This document shows positions 27,611-36,316 of a stretch of 64,000 nt of DNA, in pieces. The DNA lies in assembly GCA_031179305.1 (NCBI GenBank), contig JAPSHX010000014.1:1-64000 (forward strand). The letters run 5' to 3'. The stretch is from Paenarthrobacter sp. GTDB taxonomy: Bacteria; Actinomycetota; Actinomycetes; Actinomycetales; Micrococcaceae. Under the pieces are notes generated by a model. It had not been told where the DNA came from, did not search any database, and was given only the letters and a program-made list of their open reading frames with translations. How positions within the stretch are numbered: position 1 is the stretch's first letter; the number at the start of each line of letters is the position of its first letter. A program made the translations under genes and the position numbers.

Positions 27611-28384
27611 TTGACCATTACGTGCGCGAGGGCGGCGTTTTTCTTGGAGATTGTGGCGGGGGAGGATTGGTCCCAGGCTGTTGATCAGCTGGCGGACTCG
27701 GCTGGTGCCTCTGAGGATCTTGAGGCTTTCCTCGATGGGATGGCCGGTCTTGGTGCGACAGTGACGTCCCGCTCGACCGGTACACGCGTCGAATGCGCTG
27801 TGACCCTGGGAAGACGGAAGCGGCCCACCACCATTGGCGGCAGCAGCGACCAGGCGATGCTGCTCGCCGGAATCGATCAGGAACTGGAACAGGGCCCCGG
27901 CATCGACGCGTGGGAAAGCGGGCGCTCCATCCTCCTTGATGATGCCGGGGCATCACCTCAATGGGGTGACCATTGTGGAGCGATGAACGCGGCCGGACTG
28001 CGCAGCGCACTGGCTGTGCCCCTGGAGCTAGATCAGGACTGTAAGGCTGTCTTGAATTTCTTCGCCTCGGCCCCAGGGGCGTTCACCCGCCAAGCTGTCG
28101 CCGACGCGCTGGCCTTTGCAGCGGTCGCTGGCAAGGCTTTACGAGTGTCGATCAGGATCACGGCGCTGGGGGAGAGCGTAGGAGACCTCGAGGCGGCTCT
28201 GAGGAGCAGGTCGATGATTGATACTGCCTGCGGGGTGATCATTTTCCAGAACCGGTGCACGCATGATGAGGCCTTTGCCATCTTGCGGAAGGCATCCAAT
28301 GACCGGAACCAGAAGCTGCGCGACCTGGCCAGGAACCTCCTGGACGGCATGGGCACAAAGGACCACAGGCAGGCGAGGAATTAG
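27611..28384 (+). CDS. GAF-ANTAR RNA-binding antiterminator
   Basis: About 257 residues. Residues ~30-180 form a GAF-like sensor (GLRSALAVPLELDQDCKAVLNFFA is a typical GAF strand-helix-strand). Residues ~190-248 are an ANTAR domain: LRSRSMIDTACGVIIFQNRCTHDEAFAILRKAS, then LRDLARNLLD, the three-helix pattern that binds paired hexaloop hairpins to prevent termination. The start is uncertain: TTG at 27611 begins the longest frame, and GTG near 27652 is an alternative. No ANTAR target hairpin pair was identified in the window. Confidence 0.82.
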   Translation: MTITCARAAFFLEIVAGEDWSQAVDQLADSAGASEDLEAFLDGMAGLGATVTSRSTGTRVECAVTLGRRKRPTTIGGSSDQAMLLAGIDQELEQGPGIDAWESGRSILLDDAGASPQWGDHCGAMNAAGLRSALAVPLELDQDCKAVLNFFASAPGAFTRQAVADALAFAAVAGKALRVSIRITALGESVGDLEAALRSRSMIDTACGVIIFQNRCTHDEAFAILRKASNDRNQKLRDLARNLLDGMGTKDHRQARN

Positions 28385-28422
28385 TTGGCTGGCCCTGTCA
28401 CGCCGGGGAGGTCTTCAAGTGC

Positions 28423-28632
28423 TCAGCGCACCGGACCGCTGTCCAGGTCCTCCATCGCCCAGGCAATGAGGTCGAGCTCGGAAGGGTGCGGCCTCAACGC
28501 TTCGTGCACGTAGGCATCCAATTCCAGGGGGGAGGCGTTTCCGCCTTCTCCCCAGTATTTGATCCACAACCACTCAAGGGTGATGGTGTTCTTATCCAGT
28601 AGGAATCGTGCGCTCTTTCGAGGGTCATGCAT
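28423..28632 (-). CDS. Small conserved hypothetical protein
   Basis: 69 residues beginning MHDPRKSARFLLD and ending HPSELDLIAWAMEDLDSGPVR. Acidic and aromatic residues are well distributed (WLWIKYWGE), typical of a small folded protein. It is read toward the GAF-ANTAR gene. I recognise no named domain. Confidence 0.5.
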   Translation of the reverse strand: MHDPRKSARFLLDKNTITLEWLWIKYWGEGGNASPLELDAYVHEALRPHPSELDLIAWAMEDLDSGPVR

Positions 28633-28921
28633 CTTTACGACCCCGGTGCTATCGACTAGGCCTCCTGCATGCAGGCCGAATAATCAGCCTGCTTAACAAT
28701 TAACGCTACACGTTCACCCCGGGAGAGCTAAAGGCCAAGTCCCGTTGGCATTGGCTCCCGGGGTGCGAACCGGTGATCTGTTGCCGGAACAGGCAAGAGC
28801 GGGCATACGCGGCTTCAGGGGATGTTCCTTTCAATTGCGCCGTACCTTCGAAGGTCCGCATGTCTTTGCTCTGGCGGGGATAGATTTGCCTCGTAATGCC
28901 CACTGAACAGAGAGAGATGTC

Positions 28922-29662
28922 ATGCATAAATCACTCGCGTCCCGGCTTGGGGCCGAAGCTTTGGGGACATTCGTCCTCGTCTTCGGAGGATGCGGCAGCG
29001 CGATTTTGGCCGCCAAAGTCCTTACGGACGATCGCGTTAACATGGGAATCGGATTTTTGGGGGTGGCCTTGGCGTTTGGTCTGGCCGTCCTGGCCATGGC
29101 GTACGCCGTGGGCCATATTTCGGGCGGACACTTCAACCCGGCAGTGACGATCGGTGCTGCTTTGGCCGGCCGCGTTGAATGGAAGGCCGTCGGACCGTAC
29201 ATCATCACTCAGGTCCTTGCCGCGTCGCTGGCAGGTGCGGCCTTGTTCGGTATCGCTTCAGGAAAAGAGGGCTTTGATCCTGTAGCGTCCGGGTTCGCCT
29301 CCAACGGCTACGGTGACCGGTCACCGGAAGGGTACTCGCTTATCGCTGCCCTGCTCACTGAGGTCATTCTGACCGCGATCTTCCTATACATCATCCTGGG
29401 CAGCACTGACTCACGCGCTCCCAAGGGCTTCGCCCCCGTCGCGATCGGTTTGGGCCTGACTCTGATCCACTTGGTATCCATCCCGGTGACCAACACCTCG
29501 GTGAACCCTGCCCGATCTCTGGGTGTGGCGTGGTTCGCAGGGCCGGAGGCTTTGGGGCAGGTCTGGCTGTTTATTGTGGCCCCGATCATCGGCGCCGCGA
29601 TCGCCGGCATCACCTACAAGATGTTCTTCCCCAATACCGAGGACGTTGTCCTTGAACGTTAG
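28922..29662 (+). CDS. aqpZ: Aquaporin Z
   Basis: A 246-residue MIP-family channel with six membrane spans and two pore half-helices: GGHFNPAVT near residue 67 and NTSVNPARS near 190. Residues around the filter ([10 protein letters not shown], the His in LTLIHLVS, and Arg in NPARS) fit a water channel rather than a glycerol facilitator. It stands alone, with AGAGAG upstream of the ATG. A decayed 3' fragment of a close relative lies 5.5 kb upstream. Confidence 0.92.
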   Translation: MHKSLASRLGAEALGTFVLVFGGCGSAILAAKVLTDDRVNMGIGFLGVALAFGLAVLAMAYAVGHISGGHFNPAVTIGAALAGRVEWKAVGPYIITQVLAASLAGAALFGIASGKEGFDPVASGFASNGYGDRSPEGYSLIAALLTEVILTAIFLYIILGSTDSRAPKGFAPVAIGLGLTLIHLVSIPVTNTSVNPARSLGVAWFAGPEALGQVWLFIVAPIIGAAIAGITYKMFFPNTEDVVLER

Positions 29663-29858
29663 GAACTAACGCTGCGACCCGGAGCGGATTATGGCCCATG
29701 CGGGCTTGTCCGTGGTTCGCGGAGAAGGACCAGCCGAAGGCCGGCACCCGAGAGGGTGCTGGCCTTCCCCATAAGCAGAGACTTGGTCCATCGGCATGCT
29801 TCCACCAACCCTGGCAAGCCAACATTCTCGTGGGAGCTGCTGGAATTGCTTTGATGCT

Positions 29859-30032
29859 TCAGGCGTCCTTCCGGCGGATGGCCCACAGCGAACGGATGGC
29901 GTGGACGGCCAGGACGACGACGAAGAGTGAGATCACCAGGAGTGCTGCGGATGCCGCGACGATGAGTACCCCCAGGAAGTGCACGACCAACACGGTCGGC
30001 ATGATCAGGGTGTGGGCGTCCAATAGTTCCAT
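29859..30032 (-). CDS. Small hydrophobic membrane protein
   Basis: 57 residues (MELLDAHTLIMPTVLVV...) with one long or two short hydrophobic helices and a basic end RSLWAIRRKDA. GAGGAACGAG precedes the ATG. It follows the degenerate GGDEF gene by 71 bases on the same strand. No family is recognised. Confidence 0.55.
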   Translation of the reverse strand: MELLDAHTLIMPTVLVVHFLGVLIVAASAALLVISLFVVVLAVHAIRSLWAIRRKDA

Positions 30033-30103
30033 CTCTCGTTCCTCGTTAAGGCTTCCTGGGTGGCGGGCCGTGCCTGCCCGTACGTGCCGGTGGTGCCGGT
30101 ACG

Positions 30104-30865
30104 TCAGGTGGTTCCCGCCAGCGCGTCGAGTACTCCGGTCGGTGTCGTGGTCAGGGACTCGTACCTGATGTCCGCCCGGCCCCAGGGAACATGCTTGTTG
30201 TTGATCAGGGTTGCCTGGCAGTAGGCCAGTCGTGCATGGTTCTCGCCGGTGCGTTGCATCAGCACAGTGATTGTATTGCCCTGATAGGCCAACGACGCGC
30301 TGGTGCCATCGAAGGCTTCCTGGCAGCGAAGACCCAACTCGACCAGGTCCGTCCATCCCGGAGTGAGCCCGTGCGGGAGAGCCGGGAGGGTGATTCTTCC
30401 GATCACGAAGCCATCGGGGTCGAAGCCCGGAGAGGCGTAAAGCTCGTGGAGTACCCGGGTGAAATGTTCATAGGTGGGCAGGTCCGTGAGGGGATCAATG
30501 CACGATTCCGCCTGAATGGTGTTGCTTGCGGTGACCCATCCCTCGGTGAGCCGCTGCTGGATGGCGGCGTCGGCGTGGGTGCCGCTGGCGGTGAAGAATG
30601 CTGCCAGGTCTTCGATGGTTTCGGTGATGCCGATTCCCTGCATGGCGCGGGCATATCCCAGGCAGTGCGCGGGCTGTCCCAATGGCAGCCCTTGGGTGTG
30701 GGCTTTGGTGAGGCCTGTGGTTTCCGGGACTTCCCAGTCGTCGTCAAAACGCCAGCTGTTACCAAGGCTGATTGCTTTCCAGCTGTGCTGGAGCATGTCG
30801 GCGTCGAGGGGGCGGTTACACCGCAGCATTCTTGTTCGGGCTTTCTCAATAGGGGAACGGTGCAT
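30104..30865 (-). CDS. Degenerate GGDEF-like protein
   Basis: About 253 residues. The C-terminal half begins CIDPLTDLPTYEHFTRVLHELY, the opening helix signature of GGDEF domains (DxLTxLxNxxxF), and continues with matching strands, but the active site GGDEF is replaced by AYQGNTITVLM. Diguanylate cyclase activity is therefore not expected. The N-terminal ~120 residues are helical with no named domain. It could be a pseudo-enzyme sensing GTP or cyclic-di-GMP, which is inference. Confidence 0.6.
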   Translation of the reverse strand: MHRSPIEKARTRMLRCNRPLDADMLQHSWKAISLGNSWRFDDDWEVPETTGLTKAHTQGLPLGQPAHCLGYARAMQGIGITETIEDLAAFFTASGTHADAAIQQRLTEGWVTASNTIQAESCIDPLTDLPTYEHFTRVLHELYASPGFDPDGFVIGRITLPALPHGLTPGWTDLVELGLRCQEAFDGTSASLAYQGNTITVLMQRTGENHARLAYCQATLINNKHVPWGRADIRYESLTTTPTGVLDALAGTT

Positions 30866-31060
30866 CCGGCGTTTCGTGGCGGTATTACCTTTGGCTTTTT
30901 CAGGGACGGTTAAAAGGACACAACTGAGTAAATGACGCAGCTGAGTGAGGGGGTATTAGCCCATTTCAGGGGTCGAGGGATACGTACCCACAGAACGGGC
31001 ACGTAGACCAAAATTTCCCAACGGGTTCAGTGCAAAGCAGTCCTGGGCTGATTGGTGGCT

Positions 31061-31348
31061 TCAGGCGGCCATGGCGTGTACCGGTGCCGGGTGGGTGAGT
31101 TCTTCGACAGCGTGCAGCATCTCGGTGATCCAGCGTTCCGTGGAGTCCGTGGCGGGGCGGCTGAGGTAGATCCCGGATCCGGGCAGGTCCAGTACCGCGA
31201 TGGGTTCGCTGCCGGTGGAGTTGGGCCCTGCGTACAGGGTGAGCTTTCCAGCGGTTGTTCCTGCTATGGAGAAGCAGAGTTCGGTTCTGGAAGCCAGAGA
31301 TGATTCCCACGCCGCGATCGAGGCGGGGGTGTATGTAGTGATGGCCAT
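31061..31348 (-). CDS. Small hypothetical protein with ECF-like promoter
   Basis: 95 residues (MAITTYTPASIAAWE...) with AAAGGACAG ahead of the ATG. The middle has beta-type sequence (LTLYAGPNSTGSEPIAVLDLPG) and the end is helical. No domain is recognised. The CGTCACGATT promoter-like box about 50 bases upstream is shared with the adhesin and sigma-factor genes, so it may belong to the same regulon. Confidence 0.5.
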   Translation of the reverse strand: MAITTYTPASIAAWESSLASRTELCFSIAGTTAGKLTLYAGPNSTGSEPIAVLDLPGSGIYLSRPATDSTERWITEMLHAVEELTHPAPVHAMAA

Positions 31349-31399
31349 TCTGTCCTTTTTCATCGGGCTTCTCTTATGTACTCAACGCCCGAAAGCGGT

Positions 31400-31430
31400 A
31401 ATCGTGACGCAGTTCCTGGAAACTTTTTTG
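31400..31430 (-). promoter_or_regulatory. ECF-type promoter candidate for the 31.3-kb gene
   Basis: On the minus strand CAAAAAAGTTTCC is followed by GCGTCACGATT, the right-hand element at 31400-31410. It lies about 50 bases before the ATG at 31348. The same two-part motif recurs at 36.25, 38.3, 40.2 and 53.45 kb. Confidence 0.5.
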
Positions 31431-31450
31431 CCGAACCTCGTTCCGGGATG

Positions 31451-31499
31451 CAAAAGCGGTGCCGGGTTGGTCGAGTGGAAGCATCCCGCACCGCTTTTG
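31451..31499. terminator. Hairpin downstream of the adhesin gene
   Basis: A perfect 12-bp inverted repeat CAAAAGCGGTGC / GCACCGCTTTTG with a 25-base spacer. On the minus strand it lies after the stronger hairpin at 31553. It may be a second terminator. Confidence 0.4.
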
Positions 31500-31552
31500 T
31501 GTTCCGGGGTGTGCCGGGGAAGGGGGTTTGGTCGAGCTGTTGTCAGAACGCA

Positions 31553-31589
31553 GGAGAGCCCGGGACGCTTGTGGCGTCCCGGGCTCTCC
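31553..31589. terminator. Strong intrinsic-terminator hairpin after the adhesin gene
   Basis: A perfect 15-bp stem GGAGAGCCCGGGACG / CGTCCCGGGCTCTCC with a 7-base loop, 44 bases past the adhesin stop. The T-rich side (CTCTTTAT) is on the plus strand, so termination may be bidirectional. Confidence 0.65.
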
Positions 31590-31632
31590 CTCTTTATCTG
31601 CCTTCTATGTCAGAGCCGATGGGCTTTGACTG

Positions 31633-34600
31633 CTAGGCGCGGCGCCGGCGGGTTACCAGGGCCAGTGCGAGCCCTCCGAGCAGCAGCGCTCCGCCGATGC
31701 CTGCCACCAGCAGTGACACGCCACCGGTGACGGCCAAAGGAGTTCCTTCGTCCTTGGCCGCTGCCTTGGTTTCGGTGTCATCCTCGGGCGAGAACACAGC
31801 CCCGTCAGGGCCGGAGCCCTTGGCGGCGGCGACGTTCCGGATCGGGTTGCCGGAGGCCACATCAGCGGCCTGAACGGTGTACGAGGCCGTGCAGGTCACC
31901 GACTGTCCGGGAGCCAGGACGGTTTCCGGGCAGGTGATGCCGATGCCGGCTTTCTCGAGCATGGCGTCATCGATGCGGATGCCTTCAACGGTCACGGTCC
32001 CGGTGTTGGTCACCGTGAACGTGTAATTGATGGTTTCCCCGGCGTCCGCTGCGTTGTCGCCGTCCTTGTCGGCCAGGACGTTGTCCTTGGCCAGGTGCAG
32101 GCCCTGGACGACGTTGGTCGGCGTGGAGACGCTGTCCGGATCGGACGTGACCTTCTCGAGACCGGTCGGCGGTGTTCCGGTGGCGGTGGCGATGTTATCG
32201 ACCGAACCGGCGTTCACCTCGGCCTGGGTGACAACGTAGAGGTTCTCAGCAGTGCAGGTCACCGATTCCCCGGGTGCCAGGACGGTTTCCGGGCAGATAA
32301 CCGCCCCTACCTTGGGATCGTTGACCACCACATCAGTGATGGTCACGTTTCCGGTGTTGGTGACCCTGAACGTGTACTTGACGCCTTCGTTGAGGTCGGC
32401 AAGCTTGTCGCCGTCACCGTCGAGCAGTTCAGCGAACTTCTCGATGCTCAGCTCAGCGGCACGGGCAATGTCCGTGGTCGTTGAGTCCTCGTTCGAGGTC
32501 GTCGTTTCGTTGTCGGGGTCGGTTCCGGTTGCCGTGGCAACGTTGTGAACCTCTCCTGAGTCAACATCGGCCTGCGTGAGCACGTACGGCTCGGTAGCAG
32601 CGCAGTTCGTGGAGGCACCGACAGCGAGGTCGGCCGCTTCGCAGTTCACAGACCCAAGGAGCGGGTCGTTGACCTTGATCTGGCGGACCGGGACGTTGCC
32701 GTCGTTGGTGACCTTGAACGTGTAAGCGATCGTGTCACCGGCATCCGGGACACCGTTGCGGTTGGCGTCCTGGATTGCGCCGGCTGTCTTCTCCAGCGTC
32801 AGGACAGGAGCCTGCTCCGTGACCGGAGTGTTGGTCGTATCCGGGTCGGAGAGAACCTCATCGGAATCCGGGTCAACACCACTCGCGTGGGCGGTGTTGC
32901 GCACCAGCTGTGCCTTCTCGTCCGCTGCAGTGATCGTGTACACGGCTGCTGCAGCACAGGTGGCCTTCGCGCCCGGAGCCAGTTCGGTGACATCGCAGTT
33001 CACTGTTCCGACAAGGGGATCCACCACGGCAATGTTCTTGACCGGGACGTTGCCGTCATTGGTGACCGTGAAGGTGTAGGCGATGGTGTCGCCGGCGTCG
33101 GTGATGCCGGAGTTGTTCATATCCACCGGAGCGGCTGCGAACTTCTCAATCTCCAGGGACGGGACCGGAAGAACAACCTTGGTGGTGGTTGTATCCGGTT
33201 TTGACGTCACCGGATCACCATCAGGATCAGTGCCCTCCGAGGTAGCGGAGTTATCCACCGAACCCTGCACTTCGTCGGTTTCGCTGACGATGTAGGGGGC
33301 GTCTGCTGCGCAGTTGATGGACTGGCCGGGGGCCAGGGTCGTTGCTTCGCAGGTGACTGCGCCGGCCTTGGGGTCGTTGACTTTGACGTCGTGCAGGGGC
33401 ACGTTGCCGGTGTTGGTGACCACGAAGGTGTAGGCGATGGTGTCGCCGGCGTCGGTGATGCCGGAGTTGTTCTTATCGACCGGGGTGCCGGCCGTTTTTT
33501 CGATGGACAGTGCCGGTGCCGGTGCGGTGACCGGGGTTTCGGTGCTGTCTTCGTTGGAGGTCACGCCGCCGTTGTCCGGGTCGGTTCCGGTGGAGGTGGC
33601 GGTGTTGATGACCTTGCCCGCGGTTTCGTCGGTTTCGCTGACGATGTAGGGGGCGTCTGCTGCGCAGTTGATGGACTGGCCGGGGGCCAGGGTCGTTGCT
33701 TCGCAGGTGACTGCGCCGGCCTTGGGGTCGTTGACTTTGACGTCGTGCAGGGGCACGTTGCCGGTGTTGGTGACCACGAAGGTGTAGGCGATGGTGTCGC
33801 CGGCGTCGGTGATGCCGGAGTTGTTCTTATCGACCGGGGTGCCGGCCGTTTTTTCGATGGACAGTGCCGGTGCCGGTGCGGTGACCGGGGTTTCGGTGCT
33901 GTCTTCGTTGGAGGTCACGCCGCCGTTGTCCGGGTCGGTTCCGGTGGAGGTGGCGGTGTTGATGACCTTGCCCGCAGCCTCATCAGCAGCGGTGATCGTG
34001 TACGGCATATCTGCCGTGCAGTTCGTGGAAGCACCAGGTGCCAGTGAGGAGGCCTCACAGGTGATTGTGATCCCCGGATCCTGGCTGCTCAGCAGGTCAT
34101 CGGTGATGCCGATGTTGTTCACCGGCAGGTTGCCGCTGTTGGTCACAACAAAGCTGTACGCGATGGTGTCACCGGCATCGGTCAGACCCGAGTTGTTGAC
34201 GTCCACCGGGGTACCGGCGGTCTTCTCCAGGGTCAGGGCCGGGGCGGCCGCGACCGGGGTGGTGGTGGAGTCATCGTCCGTGGCGTTCGGCAGGCCCGTG
34301 GCCGTGCCGGTCGCGGTAGCCGTGTTCAGGACTTCACCGGCGTTGACGTCCTCCTGGGAGAGCGTGTACGCATCGGCGGTGCAGGTGACGGTCGCGCCGA
34401 CAGCCAAAGGACCGGCCGGGCAGGTAACAGCGCCGACCTTCGGGTCGTTGACCGTGACGGTTTCCAACGGCACGGTGCCGGTGTTGGTCACGTCGAAGGT
34501 GTAGGGGATGGTTGACCCGGCGGTGTTACCGCTGAGGTCTCCTGCCTTCTTATCCAACGTCAACGCAGTAACCATGGCTGAGTTGGTGAACGTACACAGC

Positions 34601-35916
34601 ACCGCGACACCGTCGGATCCGGCTGCGGGCATGGTGAAGCTGCCCGTCGCGCCGGTACCGGAAGCGATCGGGGCGCCGGTGTTGTCGTTGATGCAGGCCC
34701 AGCTGGAGGCATAGCTGCCACCGGTGCCGGTCCCGGACTCGGAGATGGTGTAGGTGGTTCCAACACGGCCGAAGACCGGGCCGACAACCTCACCGGGCTG
34801 GACTTGAAGTCCTGCTTCGTTGCCCGTGGTGGTTGCCTTGATCCCTGCCCCGGGCAGAGTCCCGCCGGTCAGTGCCAGTGTGGCCTGGTCCGAGGGTGCT
34901 ACACGGCCGTTGGGGAAGTCTTTCTGGACGGTGATGGTGTTCGGTGTCGCGCAGGAAGCAAGGTCAACGGACCCGGCCTGGGAGAACGGCTTGGTGCTCG
35001 TGACGGCACCGCTGACCGGGTCAACCTGACGGAGGGTATCGGAGCTGCCCAGGTACAGGAGCCCGTCCCCGCCGAAGGCGATGCCGTTGACCGGCTGCGG
35101 GGTGGCGATGCCAACCATTTCGGAGGCACTGACCGCGGTGGGAGCGCCGGCGGTGGTGGGCAGCTGCTGCTGGATCACCGAGAGGATGCTCTGGGAGGTG
35201 CCACCGCCGACGACGTACAGGCGGCCTTGCCGGTCGAAGGCCCAGTCGCCGTTGGCTCCGGCGTTGGGGATGTCGCCGCTGGCGACCAGACCGATGGAAG
35301 TGTTGGTGGCGGTGTTGAAACCGTAGATGCGGACGTTGTTGCCGCTGAAACCACCGTAGTAGTAGAACCCGGTGTCCGGGTTGATCGCACCGTGCGTGAC
35401 CGGGGTGCCGGCTTCACCGGCACCGAGAGCGGTGGTGGTGTTGGAGGCGCGGTCATGACGGTAGATGGTCCGGCCCGTGTCACCGGTGTTGGGCAGGACA
35501 CCGAACGCGGCGCTGCCGTCAGCGGCAATGCCAAGACCATTGAGGTTCTGGTTGGACCCGTTGATGGTGAAGTTGCCAACACTGCTCTGCACACCGGTGT
35601 TGGTATCGACCTGCCACAGGTTGCGCTCTCCGGCGCCCTGGATGGAATAGACCGAGGCGCAGCTGAGCGCATCTGCAGCCGTCGCCGGGGCCGCCGTCAG
35701 CACCAGTCCACCACCGGTGAACATGCCAGCTACCAGGGCGCCGCTGGCCACAAGCCCCAGCGCCTTCTTCGTCGTGGCCGTGCCGTTGCCGGACTTGGCC
35801 CTTCGGCGGACCGGCGTCAATGCCCGCCTGCCTGTTGGTCTCTTTGAATGTGGACTGGACGCAGGACCTGATGTCCTGCCGCCGAGCCCGTTAGTGCCGT
35901 CAGCCAATTGCTGCAC
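31633..35916 (-). CDS. Giant DUF11-repeat surface adhesin with LAVTG sorting signal
   Basis: A 1427-residue secreted protein: basic N-terminus, hydrophobic signal (VASGALVAGMFTGGGLVLTAAPATA), a ~270-residue propeller-like domain (NLWQVDTNTGVQ..., LRQVDPVSGAV), a prealbumin-like domain, then eight DUF11/DUF7507-type beta-sandwich repeats of ~118 residues (ALTLEKTAG...DAGDTIAYTF.VTN.GNVP...). Two adjacent repeats are identical in DNA. The end is LAVTG, a hydrophobic segment and TRRRRA, a class E-type (LAxTG) sortase signal, so it is covalently wall-anchored. No sortase gene is in the window. The listed GTG is only six bases after an in-frame TAA. The tandem sigma factors lie upstream. Confidence 0.92.
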   Translation of the reverse strand: MQQLADGTNGLGGRTSGPASSPHSKRPTGRRALTPVRRRAKSGNGTATTKKALGLVASGALVAGMFTGGGLVLTAAPATAADALSCASVYSIQGAGERNLWQVDTNTGVQSSVGNFTINGSNQNLNGLGIAADGSAAFGVLPNTGDTGRTIYRHDRASNTTTALGAGEAGTPVTHGAINPDTGFYYYGGFSGNNVRIYGFNTATNTSIGLVASGDIPNAGANGDWAFDRQGRLYVVGGGTSQSILSVIQQQLPTTAGAPTAVSASEMVGIATPQPVNGIAFGGDGLLYLGSSDTLRQVDPVSGAVTSTKPFSQAGSVDLASCATPNTITVQKDFPNGRVAPSDQATLALTGGTLPGAGIKATTTGNEAGLQVQPGEVVGPVFGRVGTTYTISESGTGTGGSYASSWACINDNTGAPIASGTGATGSFTMPAAGSDGVAVLCTFTNSAMVTALTLDKKAGDLSGNTAGSTIPYTFDVTNTGTVPLETVTVNDPKVGAVTCPAGPLAVGATVTCTADAYTLSQEDVNAGEVLNTATATGTATGLPNATDDDSTTTPVAAAPALTLEKTAGTPVDVNNSGLTDAGDTIAYSFVVTNSGNLPVNNIGITDDLLSSQDPGITITCEASSLAPGASTNCTADMPYTITAADEAAGKVINTATSTGTDPDNGGVTSNEDSTETPVTAPAPALSIEKTAGTPVDKNNSGITDAGDTIAYTFVVTNTGNVPLHDVKVNDPKAGAVTCEATTLAPGQSINCAADAPYIVSETDETAGKVINTATSTGTDPDNGGVTSNEDSTETPVTAPAPALSIEKTAGTPVDKNNSGITDAGDTIAYTFVVTNTGNVPLHDVKVNDPKAGAVTCEATTLAPGQSINCAADAPYIVSETDEVQGSVDNSATSEGTDPDGDPVTSKPDTTTTKVVLPVPSLEIEKFAAAPVDMNNSGITDAGDTIAYTFTVTNDGNVPVKNIAVVDPLVGTVNCDVTELAPGAKATCAAAAVYTITAADEKAQLVRNTAHASGVDPDSDEVLSDPDTTNTPVTEQAPVLTLEKTAGAIQDANRNGVPDAGDTIAYTFKVTNDGNVPVRQIKVNDPLLGSVNCEAADLAVGASTNCAATEPYVLTQADVDSGEVHNVATATGTDPDNETTTSNEDSTTTDIARAAELSIEKFAELLDGDGDKLADLNEGVKYTFRVTNTGNVTITDVVVNDPKVGAVICPETVLAPGESVTCTAENLYVVTQAEVNAGSVDNIATATGTPPTGLEKVTSDPDSVSTPTNVVQGLHLAKDNVLADKDGDNAADAGETINYTFTVTNTGTVTVEGIRIDDAMLEKAGIGITCPETVLAPGQSVTCTASYTVQAADVASGNPIRNVAAAKGSGPDGAVFSPEDDTETKAAAKDEGTPLAVTGGVSLLVAGIGGALLLGGLALALVTRRRRA
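33271..33975 (-). repeat. Exact tandem repeat within the adhesin gene (354-bp period)
   Basis: Bases 33271-33621 recur without difference at 33625-33975. The unit encodes one 118-residue DUF11-type domain. Neighbouring repeats are clearly diverged, so this pair is a recent duplication or recombination product. Confidence 0.95.
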
Positions 35917-35919
35917 CCC

Positions 35920-35997
35920 TTACAGGTGTCGGTGGGAGCGGAAGTACTCTTCCCCCAGAGATTCGGGACGCATCTTCGCCAGTTCGAGACTGCGCAT
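35920..35997 (-). CDS. Possible 25-residue leader peptide of the adhesin gene
   Basis: ATG CGC AGT ... CTG TAA encodes MRSLELAKMRPESLGEEYFRSH.., preceded by GGGGGG. The stop is in the same frame as, and two codons before, the adhesin GTG, and AAGGGG bridging the two could reload ribosomes. It may be a coupling leader, or the original adhesin N-terminus cut off by the TAA. Confidence 0.35.
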   Translation of the reverse strand: MRSLELAKMRPESLGEEYFRSHRHL

Positions 35998-36248
35998 AAG
36001 AGCCACCCCCCATTTGTTCAGCTCCGTTCGGCGCTGAACGTGTTCATTGCTTCATCGGCACGCACCAGGCGTGCTGAACCACTCTCGGTCTGGTTGCCTC
36101 CCAAAGCTCGTGATGCCCTTCCGGGCACAGCTGAAGCACCCGCCCATGGCTGGACGTGCGCGCAGGAAAGTCCGGTCCCGACAGGGACTGAACATGGTGG
36201 ATCACGCGGAGGCAAGAGGCCTCCATGGTGTAAACGTCAGTCAGATGG

Positions 36249-36281
36249 AATCGTGACGCGAAAAATCAATAAAGTTTTTTC
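36249..36281 (-). promoter_or_regulatory. ECF-type promoter candidate upstream of the adhesin
   Basis: Minus strand GAAAAAACTTT, 15-16 bases, then CGTCACGATT. The AAACTTT / CGTC spacing fits ECF sigma promoters. The adhesin start is about 330 bases downstream, leaving a long leader. Confidence 0.5.
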
Positions 36282-36316
36282 AGACGTTCAAACAGGTCAG
36301 ACGACGAGGCTCGGAC

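Noticed and set aside
33391..34047. Long plus-strand open frame of 218 codons antisense to the adhesin gene
   Set aside because: It mirrors the GC-rich repeats of the adhesin and has Gly/Val-rich low-complexity sequence. It exists because the sense strand is a strongly biased coding repeat.
34804..35847. Plus-strand frame of 347 codons opposite the adhesin N-terminus
   Set aside because: Glycine/arginine-rich, no ribosome site or domain, and fully overlaps a convincing secreted protein.
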